Positions 46,001 to 57,289 of a DNA stretch of 64,000 nt are shown here, piece by piece. Source of the DNA: Anaeramoeba flamelloides (taxonomy: Eukaryota > Metamonada > Anaeramoebidae); the NCBI GenBank assembly GCA_027625915.1, contig JANTQA010000063.1, forward strand, positions 2,046,001 to 2,110,000, written 5' to 3'. A model generated the notes under the pieces. It was not told where the DNA came from. It saw only the letters and a list, made by a program, of their open reading frames with translations, and made no database searches. Within the stretch, counting starts at the first letter, position 1; each line of letters starts with the position of its first letter. A program made the translations under genes and the position numbers.

Positions 46001-49000
46001 ATTTTGAACTTAAAAAAAATATAATTTTTTGATTCTTTAACAATTTTTTTCTTTTTTTTTTTTTACAAAAAAATGAACTAAAAATCCTCAAATCATTAAT
46101 ATATGAAAAATGTTTCCATAATACTTTTTTAAAACCTGTAAAATTCAACATAAAACTGTAAGAAATACCTTTTAATTTGATCATTTAATCAAAAGTATAA
46201 ATAATAACAATCTTAATTTTTTTAATGGGTTAGTAATAACCCAAAGGTTAAATGAATTAATAGGTTTTCCTATTATTTCAAAACTTTTGAAATATTTTAA
46301 AAGTAATAAAACCATTATTTCCTAATTAATAATAAAAAAAATAAAAAAAAAAAAATAGATATTATCAAATAACTGATTTTAAAAATAATAGTTCTTCATT
46401 ATTTATACTCTGAATAATTTGAAATAAAAAAAATAAGGGAGTATTTTAAATTTCAAGAAATTTAATAAATTATTAAAAATAAAATCAAAGATCAACTTTT
46501 TCTGGATCTTCAATTATTAAACTATTTGATTGGTTTATTTCTGATTGTTATTTAAAAATAAGATTAGATTTCCAATTCTATCTGTTCATAGAAACTTTAA
46601 GAAATTACTAAAAGTGAAATTTCATAAAAATAAAAATATTTGGCAAATTTTTCTTTTTTGAATTTCATTACCCAAAAATTCAAATTGAAAATGAGCCGGA
46701 TCTTTTTTTTGGGTAAATAAGTGGAATTAAAAACTCCCCTGTTAAATAATAAAAAAAAAGATCAGATCTTTTTTTACTAAAAATTAAATTGTAAAAAACG
46801 AATTCTTTTAAAAATGGGAATTCATTTATATAAGGTTGGTAAAGGAATCTGTTTATAAGTTTTAATTGAATATTTGTACAAAATAAGAATTAATTTCTCA
46901 AAATTGATAAAGGGATAAGTTGTTTATCAATTTTAATTGAATCCTTGTGGCAAAAAGTACTCAAAAACATTTTGCAAAAAAGTACAATAAAAGTTATCAA
47001 ACACTTAATTGCTTTAATTCTGATAATTCACAATTTAAAAAATGGAGAGAGAGAGAGAAAAAAAAAATTTTTTTTGATTGATGAGTTTAAAACCAAGAAG
47101 ACTAAAAAATAAAATAGATTTTTTCCCCTCAAACTGTTATACTTTGATAAGAGTGTAGATTAAGGATTTACTTTTTTAATCAGTATGGGTAATTAAACAT
47201 AAATTAAATAATTTTGAGAAGAAATCGTTAAATCATAGCTTATTGAATTATACATAAATTAACAAAAAACAAATTTGAAATATATAAGTACACATTTAAC
47301 GAGTTGTTGAATTCCAAAAGTTGGAAGTGTCGTTAGATTTTTCTTGAATTTTTGTTTTGATTGGAAAATCAATAGATTTTTGAAACAAAAACAAAAAGTA
47401 AAAAAAAATCGTCGTTATCTTTTCCAGAATTTAAAAGAATTGAGAAAAATCAAAGATTTTACTCTATTCTTTTGAATTCTGGAAAAGTGTCGTTAGTTTT
47501 TCTTGAGTTTTCTGTTTATTTGTAAAATCAATAGATTTTCGTTAGGTTTTTTTGAGTTTTCTATTTATTTGTGAAGTGTTCTAGGTTTTTTTGAGTTTTC
47601 TATTTATTTGGAAAATCAATAGATTTTCGTTAGGTTTTTTTTACTTTAGAAATAAAATAGAAAACCTCAAAAAAACCTAGAACACTTAACAGACAAAACA
47701 GAAAACCTCAAGAAAAGTGCCGTAAGGTTTTTTTTACTTTTTTAAAATGTAAAGAAAATTAAAATAAATTTTCTTTACATTTCAAAAGGTCAAAAAAACC
47801 AGGGCACTTGACGGTCACTTGACATACACTTTCGTTATGTGTTTTTAAATTTGAAAGAATTGTGTAAAATTAAGGATTTTACTAAATTCTTTTAAATTAA
47901 AAAAAAAAAAAACTATACACTCTACGACACTTGAAGGCACTGTCCGAATTCCTATAAAATTTTATTTAGAAATTGTTTCCAAGACTCAAAAATTTGTTTA
48001 TTATTTCCTAGAGATAATAAATATGTTAAATATGTTTTTTCTAATAATATCAAACTTATTATTATTTTTTAATATTTTAGATTATTATTTTTTTTCATTC
48101 AGATATACAGATTTTACGATTATTTTCATATACTGTGCTAAAATTTTTAATTTTTCTTTTGCACCATAATAAATATTTATTGTTTTAACAAATAAATTCA
48201 AAAAAAACTAAATTTGAAATTATTATTCAATCGCCACTTTTAAATTGTTCAAACTCTTGAAATTTGACAATTTTGGAAAATGAAGCGTCATATTAATGTA
48301 CTTTTTTTTATCTGAATTTGTTTGTCTGAAGAAAGATCCAAAAAAAAAAATATCAAATCTAAATATTGATGATCTATTATAACAATTTAGGGTTCGCTGT
48401 CTCTTAAAATAATTTATGGTATAATTTTTCTTATAACAATGAATTTATGATTTATAAGAGAAGATAATTTTTAAATTTTAGAAAGTTTTCTTCTTCATAA
48501 ATAAAAGAAAAATAAAATTTTGTGTCAAGTGAAAAGTAATCATAAAATACTATACGATTCCAAAGATTAAACACACACACACAAAAAAAAAAAAACTTTA
48601 AAAATATGAATATTTATTTCACATATTTGTAATCACCTTTTTTTTTTTCAAGATAACACCTTTATACAAAAACAGTAAAAAAAATTACCAAAAAAACCTA
48701 TTTAAATTCTCTATTTTTTTCCATTTTTTTAAAATTAAAATAATTTTTATCAAATAAAATTTTATTGAAAAAAAAAATATAAAAACGAAATTAAAAATAA
48801 AAAAAATAAACTATATTATTTTTAATAAACTTTAAATACTATTTTTTACAGTCTCTCCATCTAAACAAAAAAGCGAATTTTTTTTTCAAAATTCTTTAAA
48901 TCATTATATAAAAAATAAAAATCCAACAAAATAAAATAATAATTCCCGTTTTTGATTATGTAATAATGCTTAAAAAAAAAAAAGAAAAAAAAAAGAAATA

Positions 49001-51171
49001 ACAACAACAAATCCAAACTAATAAAAACAAACCGAAACTTAATACCATTCAAGAAATTAACTAATTTTAGATATAACACATAAATGTCTTTAAACACAAC
49101 TTTTCTGAGAGGAAATAGATTATAGCTTCATTTCTATTATCAATAACAATATTATAAAATGTTATTACTATTATTTTATCATCATTTTACAAAATAAAAA
49201 CGTTGGGTTGGTTACATAAATTGATATCATTCTAATAATAAATTATTTCAATTTAAGTAAAACTACATAAATAAAATATAGAATCAAAAAATTGAATAGT
49301 TTTCAAATAATCTTATTCTTTATAACTTTGAGCTTCTTAAGTAACTTTTTTTCCTTCCATTCTTTTGGTTAACCGAGATCATTTCAATTTAAAGCCTCTT
49401 AAAAAAAATTTTTTTGGTAATTTTTTTTTAAAAATACTACATTGCTATTAACAAAAAATAATCAAAACTTTTTCAAGTAAATTAAAAAAAAATCAAAAAA
49501 TGAAAAATAATTATTTTTCAATTGCTATTAAGAAAAAAAAAAAAAAAACCATTTCAAATTGAGAAACAAATTAACCAACATAACTCAATTTTCAATCATT
49601 TTTGGTTCTGATTTAATAATGAAATTTCATAAATATAGGGGCAATTGGGTCAAGGTACAAAAAGAAATCAATTAACACCACTAAAAATGAAATTTTTCAA
49701 ACAAAAAAATATTCAAAGTATATTTCCGGGGTTAAATTTCACAATTGCATTATCTACAAGTCAAAAAATTTATTCTTGTGGTTCTGGAAGAAATTGTGGG
49801 CAACAAAGGGACACAACAGAATTTAAAGAAATACTATTCTTTTCCAAAATGAAAATTGATTTTGTTTCTATTGGGAATGAATATACATTAGTTGCTACAA
49901 CTGATCGGCAATTATATGGATTTGGAACAAAAATGAAAATTTATTCTCAAAATAACAGTCTTGTACAAAGGCCAACAATCACAATTCAGCCAAATTTCCA
50001 ATTAATTTCCTTACAGGCTGGCTGTTCATATTCTTGCTTTTTAAAATTAGATCCACCATTTGACTATCTTCCTAAGCAATACAATAATTCGTCAACTTAC
50101 GAATCAAATAATTCACAGGGCACAAAACAGAACCAAACCAATCAATCAACAACTGAAAACACAAGTAATCAATTTTCCATTTCATTTGATCAAGATATTG
50201 AAAGTATACTTGCGGAAGTAACTAATTTTCATAATGAAAATTATAGTACAATTAACCCAAAAAGGGAACGGGAAAAATTAAGGAAAGAGCAAGAAGAATT
50301 AAGGAAAAAGGAACTTGAATTAAAAGAAAAGCAAAATGAAGTTCTTCGACAAATGAAAATATATATGGAAGATGAAAATGATGATCTTTTGACAGAGAAA
50401 TTTGAACAAGATTCTATGGATAATCAATTACAAACGCAATTACAACAAGAACAGCAAGAACGGTTACGGCAACAGGAAGAAGAAGAACGGCAATTATTAC
50501 AATTCCAACTACAGCAAGAGGAGGAAGAGGAGAGTTTAAGGCAGCTACAGCAAATGCAGCAACAAGAAAGAGAAAAACAAAGCCAACAGCAAAATTTTAA
50601 GAACCAAAATGAACCCAACAACTCATTTCAAAAACAAATCAAGACCTCAAATAATGAAAATTTGCAAAAACGTCACATTGATATTAATTCTCTCCAGCAA
50701 TTATTGACAAAGGAAGAATTTCAAAAAATATTTAATTTGATTAAAAAAAGAGAGCAAATAATGGGGACTGAACTGTCCGAATTAAAAAAAAATAGAGAAC
50801 AAACACATCAAGATCTTGAAAAAATAATTCAAAATGGTTATTCTCAAGAATCTGAAATTGATAACATTCAAAACAAAATACTCTCTTTAAAAGAAAAGGC
50901 AAATAACAACAACATTACATCCCAAACAACCCAAAATAACAGCAGAAATACTTCAATAAATAAGGTATCAATGCAAAAAATTGAAGAAATGCAATCGTTC
51001 ATCAATAAAATAAAAGAAATTGTCATTCAAAAAAATAAAGAAATCGACCAATTAAAATCGACTAATAATATTTTCCAAGATTGTATTCAAATTTTACAAA
51101 AAAAATCACAAACACTTGAAGACGAATTAGATAAAGTAAAACAATTAGTTATTAGATTATCAAAAAAATAA
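43094..51171 (+). CDS. RCC1 beta-propeller protein with C-terminal coiled coils (4 exons, 716 aa)
   Basis: RCC1 repeats fold into a propeller used by Ran exchange factors and many other scaffolds. Exons join as 43094-43400, 43544-43694, 43833-43992 and 49639-51171. Every intron is GT-AG, and the joined length of 2151 bases keeps frame. The joins rebuild RCC1 motifs: YTWGSGSVGQLGHG across intron 1, YAFGNGFFGEFGNG across intron 2, and GWGRNDSGQLGQG across intron 3. The propeller covers residues 1 to about 346. The rest is helical: EREKLRKEQEELRKKELELK (about 417-436), a Gln/Glu-rich run to about 540, and a terminal coiled coil ending VKQLVIRLSKK. The first two introns are short (143 and 138 bases) and the third is 5,646. 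The sequence does not show whether it acts on Ran; the long coiled coil argues for a scaffold or cytoskeletal role. The final exon could alternatively be read as a separate gene, but it has no ATG before its RCC1 motif. Confidence 0.88.
44512..45215 (+). repeat. Family R repeat, copy 2
   Basis: Begins ACTACAAGACAAG and ends CCTTGTAGTG, so its termini are short inverted repeats. Colinear with 641-1345, including TTTGACTTAGTAGAGAGAT and CCCCAAAAATAGGTG. Confidence 0.85.
45222..45550. repeat. Family K MITE, copies 2 and 3 (head-to-tail)
   Basis: A partial unit at 45222-45330 (AAAATTTTCATTCAGCTTTC, CAAAGTCCCCAATTC) is followed by a fuller unit at 45335-45550. The fuller unit starts with the same TTTTCATTCAGCTTTCC and closes with its complement GGAAAGCTGAATGAAAATTT. 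The pair may be one element inserted in another. Confidence 0.7.
45930..46960 (+). repeat. Family S repeat, copy 2 (diverged)
   Basis: Shares order and landmarks with 13089-14291: a TTTCAAAAAAA-rich start, ATAGATATTATCAAATAACT, AATTTCAAGAAATTTAATAA, ATCTTCAATTATT and GAAATTACTAAAAGTGA. The terminal TTAAGGGACTAGT motif is not recognisable here. Confidence 0.6.
47310..47935. repeat. Modular palindrome cluster 4 (inside RCC1 intron 3)
   Basis: The richest cluster. It includes a TTTCCAGAATTTAAAAG/CTTTTGAATTCTGGAAAAG hairpin (47419-47487); three tandem TTTTTTGAGTTTTCTATTTA-type units (47500-47640), two of them with CAATAGATTTTCGTTAGG; a mirror unit AGAAAACCTCAAAAAAACCT then AGAACACTT; a GGTTTTTTTTACTTTTTTAA hairpin (47730-47803); and a TTTAAATTTGAAAGAATTG hairpin (47843-47900). 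Linkers repeat as GTGTCGTTAG, GTGTTCTAGG, GTGCCGTAAGG and GGGCACTTGACGG. Confidence 0.8.
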
Positions 51172-51649
51172 TAAACCATTTGTTCAATCTTATAAAGATT
51201 TTGAATTTTTTATTGGTTAAGATATATATATATATATATCTTGACTTCTTACTTTTTTCTCTTTTATTTTTTTATTTTTAATTTATTTGTCAATTTTGAA
51301 AATTTAAATTTGGAATAGACCAAAAATCCATTTTGATATTTTTTTTTTTTATTAATTAAATTTTATTTCAATTATTTTCTAAAAATTATTAATTTATTTT
51401 GATTTTTATATTTAAAAAAAAAATTAATCTCTAATTTTGGATTAATTTTTTTTTTTCATATTTTTTTTAAATTTTAAATTAAAAATAAAGTAAATTGGTT
51501 CAAATATTTATTATTACAGTTATGTATTCTAAACTATTTTTCAAAAATGTTGACTCACTTTATAATGTTGTTTGTAGGGTTTTGATACTCAATTCTGATC
51601 AAAATAAATATTTCAAATTTTTGGTCAAGAATCATTTTTTCTAATTTCT

Positions 51650-51692
<43 letters not shown>

Positions 51693-52662
51693 CGAGTTTT
51701 TCAAATTTTTTGGATGAGAATCATTTTTTATAATTTTGAAAATTTTCGTTTTGCTTTTTCAAATTTTTCTTATTTTTGTTTTTCTTTCCTTGATTCTTTT
51801 TTTTTTTTTTTGATCATTTTCTTTGTTTCGAAAAAGATCAAGCTGCTAAAAAAAAAAATCTAATAAAAGAGTAATAAACATTAAAAAAAATCGAAACCAG
51901 ACAATGTCTCTTAAAATGGATTTAATTGATTAACAAAAAATCTCATTATTAAACTTTTTTTCACTTGAAAGTTCAGTAATAAAAAAATCCCTAATGTTCA
52001 TTACAAAATTGTGACTCACTTTTTTTTTGGTTTTTTAATATATCAGGTTTGTATATGTTTATTATAATTTAAATAGTGAATTATTAATAAGAATTTAAGA
52101 GTCGGTTTTTGTTCTTAAATAGAATAGAAAATCTTCTTTTTTTAATATTATTATTCTAAATGAGGCATAAATTTTTAAAAAGAGTTTATTTTTTTTTTGT
52201 AAAAATCAGAATTTTTCGCCAACAATTAATATCTAATTTTTGATTTTTTTTAAAAATTAGTCTTTTGTAATAATTTTGTTATATATATATATTAGATTAA
52301 ATACTAAAATTATTATATTTAATACAACTTTTTGTAAAATATAAATAAATACTTTAATTTGATTAAAAAATTATATAAAAGAATATTTGTATTTTATTTG
52401 AGATTAGTAATTCAAAAAAGAAAATATGATATTTTTATAGATTTTTAATGTTTTAAGGGGGTAGTTATACCATAATACATCATAAAAATTTGAGATAGAT
52501 GAGATAAGAGTATTTTATTCCAGTGGTGTGTGATAGTAGATTCTCTAAAATTTTTTTATAAAAATTATTTGTTATTTTTTTTTTTAAGTAATGTTAAACA
52601 ATAAAAATAAAGGTAGAATATATTGATAAAAGAATTTTGAATTTTTTTTTTTTATTAAAATA
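51172..52662. other. 3' flank of the RCC1 gene, AT-rich
   Basis: Short (AT)n at 51223-51238, a ~36-base T tract at 51657-51692, and a second (AT)n near 52280. No gene recognised. Confidence 0.5.
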
Positions 52663-53189
52663 AACTTAATTCCAAAATTTTGGGTACAGTTTAAACAGTC
52701 AAAAGAATAGCAATATCATACTTGACATTCAATTTGGGAAAATTATTTGATTTTATAAACTATTTCATTTTTTGTCTTTTGTTTTTTGGTTGTCATTTCC
52801 CTTTTTCGAGTTACCAAATCTGTTTCATCAAAACTAGATTTTTTTTCGATGGTTAGTAGAATGTTACTGTTGGGTTTGTTAAATTGAAAAATCACAAACA
52901 ATTGGCCCAGGGTATCTTATCATTTGATCAATCAACAATTGTTTGAGTGATTTCAGCAAATTTAGCAATAAATTTTACATACAGATGGTTTCCTTATTTT
53001 TTAAAACTGTTTTTTTTTTTTTTTGTTTTAAATTTTTATCTTTTGTTTGGATGAAAATGATTCCTAATAAAAGCATTGATAATATGTTACTTAAATGTGA
53101 TTGTATATTATATTTAGAAAAATATAATAAATTGAGTTTTTGTTTATTATTATTGATTTTGGGTGTGTCCGAATTTTTGGAATGGGGTT
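52663..53189 (-). mobile_element. Tc1/mariner-type MITE, copy D (~527 bp)
   Basis: Flanked by TA (52661-52662 and 53190-53191). Left end AACTTAATTCCAAAATTTTG, right end GGGTGTGTCCGAATTTTTGG then AATGGGGTT. Same orientation as copy C. A 95-codon frame overlapping its right half is a chance product. Confidence 0.85.
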
Positions 53190-55359
53190 TAGTTTTTTTT
53201 GGGGGAGATAATTTTAGATTCTTAAAATAAAACTTATAGTTATTATGTGGTTTAAAATTTGTAAAATATAATCATATTCACTTCTCCAATTCCACTAAAA
53301 CCAACTCATTGAAATCCTAACAACTAATGTTTTGGGGTAATTATTATATTTTTTGGAATTCTTCTAGCTCTTTAAGTACCATTCATATTTCCTTTTGTGA
53401 TTCTCGAGATTCTAATTTTGTTGTTATTTTTAAACAAAATCCATTAATCCCAAATGTGAATGATAAAAAATTATTTCTAATAGCTTTTTGTTGTCAGGAT
53501 TAAAAAAATATCAAAAATGATGATAAAATAAAAAATGAAAAAATTAAATGTCACAATAGATCGTTGAGATAAGGATAAAAGATAAGTTATTCAACATTCG
53601 AAACAACATTTTAAGCAATTCAACTCAACATTCTATTGTGGCAATTTCTTTGAAACCTTGCAAAATAAATTAAAAAATCTAATGAATGAAGTACTTTGAA
53701 TAATAAAAATCAATGAGGTACAACCAAAGTAAAAATTGTTATTTTTTGATCCTTTTCAAAATTGTAAAAAATTGAAAAATTTTCCTTTACCATGGCTACT
53801 CCCTTAAGGTTTAATAAAAGCAAACAAAAATAATTTTCAATCACAAAATTATGAATACTCATTTTTTTTTTTTTTTTTTGAGAATTTAATCTATAAAAAA
53901 GACGAAATTATTTTAATATATAAATTTAATAAATCTATTATACAAAAAAAAAGAATAAACCCTTTTTTACTCTGCAAAATACAATACATACCATCAAATA
54001 ATACCAACTTTCAAATCTAAATGGAATTGGAGTAAGGTTTATACACACAAGAATTATACTTTGAGTTTTTTATTAACCAAAAAATCTTAATTGTTTCTTA
54101 TACTCAATTTCAGTATGGTTTTCTGCTCAGAGTATATTTATAATTATTCAAACCCATTTTTAATATATGAAATCATAAGGTAAATCATATACAATTAAAA
54201 TGGGTGTTGGAGCACTGATGTTTTATATTTTAGATTATATTTCTTCAAAGGTGGTTATTAAAAAAAAAACTAACCAATTAAATACTGATTTAACTTCTTT
54301 TTAAACTAAATATTGTTTTTGTTCTTTAAAATGCATTATTATCAATTTCTTTTTCCATAAAAATCTTTTTAAAATAAACTCATTTGTAACTTTCTTGAAA
54401 TTATAATGCTTTCCTATTTTACTTTCCCAGTATAAATTTATTTTTCATAACTGTATTATTATAAAAAAATCCAAAAATCAAAACTTTTTTCACCCCAGTT
54501 AAATTAAAAAATCTCTAAATATTCTGTAAAGAATTGATATTTTTTAGTTTTCAATCTAAACTTTATAATATAGATTAAAATGTTTTCAGTTTCTATTAGA
54601 AGTATTTTTAATCTTTTGAAGTTTATTAGTCAATAATTCGCATTAATTGTGTGGATTAAAATTGAAATTTCATAAGATTTTTTATCTTTGTTTTTTCTAT
54701 AAAATTAAGTTTAGAAATAATTATTTTTCAAATAAACCCAAAAAAATGTAAAAAAATTAATTATTACTTTATAAATGACATTTGAAAAAGAAAAAAGAAA
54801 TAAGTAAAATAACATCGATTTAAGAAAATTTGATATTTGTAATAATTAAGTTAAATAAATCTCAATATAACCACTTAAAATTGAAAAACCATAATTTTTT
54901 GGTCTAAAATTGAAAAAAACTATAATGTTCATTTTGATCTTTTAATTAAAGTTCCTAGAAAAGTCCAACCAAAATCAATAGGATATTATGTGTAATCGTT
55001 CTCATAATTTTAATAACATTAGAGTAACAAATTATTATGTAACAAAGATGGTTCTTATACCAAATCTTTGTACACAAAACAATAATAGCAAATTACTTGG
55101 TTTCAAAAAAAAAAATTGAATTAAAAGAAAAAATATGAAAAAATGATGTCAATTTTGAAATATCCAAAATTAATTTTTTCTTATTATATACATTCAAACC
55201 CTTTAAACATATATAATTCATTTATTAAATCTAGACCTCTTTGGTGAACAAATAGTTGAGATCAGCATTCTTCATCTATTTTTTGAAAATACTTCATAAT
55301 GATTAATCATAATTTTTGTTGTTGTTGTACAAAAATTATAAAAAAACAGAGTCAATTAT
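53190..55359. other. Intergenic region, mostly featureless
   Basis: Holds the family U remnant listed next. Otherwise AT-rich with no coding frame. Confidence 0.4.
53545..53810 (-). repeat. Dispersed repeat, family U, copy 2 (reversed)
   Basis: Reverse complement of 5008-5290. CACAATAGATCGTTGAGATA matches the complement of TATCTCATCATTCTATTGTG, and the right end, ATGGCTACTCCCTTAA, mirrors TTAAGTGAGTAGCCACCAT. Confidence 0.4.
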
Positions 55360-55545
55360 ACTTTAAATACACATACTTTGAACCAAATTATGACACAATC
55401 AAATCTTCAACCCAAATCACAAAATTCTATGCAAGTAAAATAATTTGTTTAAAAAAAAAAACATGAAAAAATATACTTTAATTTGAGTTTTTTTTGTGCT
55501 TTAATTTTCTCCAAAATTTTTTGTCTTAAAAGTGGAACTGGTAGT
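55360..55545. repeat. Degenerate family M MITE remnant
   Basis: The right half keeps TTTAATTTGAGTTTTTTTTG, TGTGCTTTAATTTTC and CTTAAAAGTGGAACTG. The left half keeps only CTTCAACCCAAATCACAAAA. More diverged than the three copies at 29-31 kb. Confidence 0.55.
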
Positions 55546-55584
55546 CTGAAAAAAAACTGAAAAACCTATATACTATCTGTTACA

Positions 55585-55797
55585 AAATAAATGTAACAAA
55601 ATTTTCATTCATCTTTTCAAAAATAATAACAAATCATGTAAAATTTCAAATTTATAATCCTTAAAAGATGCTTAAATTCTTAATTTCCTTTTAGAATTGG
55701 GGGGTTTTGATGACTTATTTTGATTTTGGGTTTTGTGACATTATTTGGAAATCTGAATGAAAATTTGGATACTTTTCAATTTACAACCAATAGTATT
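55585..55797. repeat. Family K MITE, copy 4
   Basis: Starts AAAATAAATGTAACAAAATT then TTCATTCATC, and ends GGAAATCTGAATGAAAATTT then GGATACTTTTCAATT. Confidence 0.75.
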
Positions 55798-55985
55798 TGA
55801 ATCAACCCTTAATTCATATAAGGAGCTAACTTGTATTGAAGAAATAAAAATACTATGAAATGTGTAAAAATCTAATACATCCACTTTTTGGAAAAAACAA
55901 TATAATACATCAAATTTTATCCAATTTGAAATTTCTTAATCACAAACACAACCCTTAAGCGTCATCTAAAATAAAGGCACTACGA

Positions 55986-56358
55986 GGGATGTGTGTTTCA
56001 CTATATTATAATTTATTCTATCCTTTATCTCTTGAGATACAAGAAGAACTATTAAATGTTAAAATTGTTGGGTAATTTGATATTTTGCTTGATCAGCTTC
56101 TTTAAAGTAAATTGGTAGAAAAAAGTGCAATACACACAATTTTTGATTTAAAGTTGATTGTAAAAATGGTTTTTATTGTAAACAAGATAATTCTTAACTG
56201 AGAAGAATAGCAAACCAGTTTGGGAAAATTACTACAATGTCGATTCGGAGATCTGATTTAGAAAAATAGAAAATTGTTAAAAACATAAAATATTCTAGTT
56301 CTTTTGGATCTCAAGATATAAAAGATGTAATTGAATAATATTTTGAAACACGCATCCT
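55986..56358. repeat. Fold-back element with ~65-bp arms, just upstream of the PIG-L gene
   Basis: GGGATGTGTGTTTCACTATA through CTTGAGATACAAGAAGAACT (55986-56050) is the imperfect reverse complement of 56296-56358, which ends TTTTGAAACACGCATCCT. The ~245-bp loop shows no gene. It ends 139 bases before the PIG-L start codon and so probably lies within or next to its promoter. Confidence 0.75.
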
Positions 56359-56497
56359 TCACACTTATTGGGTTAATTTGAGAAGACCAACCGAGGTTAC
56401 AAGAAAATTCACAAAGAGATAAAACATTTTTCTTGAATATTTTTTTTTCTGAAATTTTAAATTATTTGAACCAAAAACTCACAAACAAGCCAAACAA

Positions 56498-57289
56498 ATG
56501 ATTACTTTTCTCGTAAATTTAGTGCTTTTTTTATTTTGTTTTTTTGCTTTTACCACTATAATTTTAAGGCTAATGCTTTGGAGCGGACACACAAAAAGGG
56601 AACTAGTGTCGATCTCTGATCAGCCAATTCAAACAGAACCCGTCATTGCAACGTTAATTATCGCACACCCCGATGATGAATGTATGTTTTTCACTCCAAC
56701 GATCAATGCATTTTTGTCTCGGGGGATCAAAGTGTATGTTATTTGTCTAAGTAGTGGCAACTATTATGGGAAAGGAGAGATTAGAAAAAGGGAATTAATC
56801 CTAAGTTGCAACACTTTAGGCATCCCTGCTTCAAGGGTGTATATAGAGGATTCACCAAAGTTACAAGACGGTGCCGAGTGGAACCCTTCTGATGGCGTCA
56901 TTGCAATCAGAAAGGCATTTCGATCCTTTGATATCCTTCCAGATTTTATTTTATCCTTTGACAGCTTTGGGGTCTCTGGACATAAGAACCATAAGTCCAC
57001 TTATCTTGCTATCCAAGAATTGATTTCTCAACAAAGAGAAATGGAAGAAAAATTGATTAGGGTCTTCAAGCTTTGCTCTGTGGGGATCGTAAGAAAGCAC
57101 ATTGCCATCTTGGATCTATGGTTTGCTTTAATTGAGCGTTTATTTGATCGTGTTGATCTTTTGATCGTAGGCAAATGGGAAAATTCTCTTCAGGCCATGA
57201 GGCAACACAAATCTCAACTTGTTTGGTTTAGGTGGCTATATATTTTATTTGCAAGGTACACAATGATAAATACCTTTAAGGAGTTGTAA
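56498..57289 (+). CDS. PIGL: N-acetylglucosaminyl-phosphatidylinositol de-N-acetylase
   Basis: PIG-L removes the acetyl group from GlcNAc-PI, the second step of GPI-anchor synthesis, at the cytosolic face of the ER. The 263-residue protein has the family size (the human enzyme is about 250). Residues 3-27 form an N-terminal membrane anchor followed by a short basic stretch. The catalytic/metal-binding AHPDDE motif is at 56-61, followed by MFFTP. The second motif, FGVSGHKNHKST, supplies the His residues expected near the active site. VYVICLSSGNYYGKGEIRKR matches the family's post-motif region (CLS.GN..G.G..R..EL). It is a complete single-exon frame with ATG after CCAAACAA. Codon GC is higher than the flanks, as for other conserved genes here. 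Its presence implies the organism makes GPI anchors. Confidence 0.95.
   Translation: MITFLVNLVLFLFCFFAFTTIILRLMLWSGHTKRELVSISDQPIQTEPVIATLIIAHPDDECMFFTPTINAFLSRGIKVYVICLSSGNYYGKGEIRKRELILSCNTLGIPASRVYIEDSPKLQDGAEWNPSDGVIAIRKAFRSFDILPDFILSFDSFGVSGHKNHKSTYLAIQELISQQREMEEKLIRVFKLCSVGIVRKHIAILDLWFALIERLFDRVDLLIVGKWENSLQAMRQHKSQLVWFRWLYILFARYTMINTFKEL

Larger units (their letters stand above)
43993..49638 (+). other. Long third intron of the RCC1 gene
   Basis: Bounded by TTCG|GTACG and AAATATAG|GGGC, phase 0. It is filled with repeats listed separately: family R copy 2, two family K copies, family S copy 2 and palindrome cluster 4. The remaining stretches (47.94-49.6 kb) are AT-rich without recognised features. 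A rare long-range intron, set against ~140-base neighbours in the same gene. Confidence 0.8.

Noticed and set aside
52943-53230. 95-codon plus-strand frame near 53 kb
   Set aside because: Starts inside Tc1/mariner MITE copy D and is Phe/Leu-rich from T runs.
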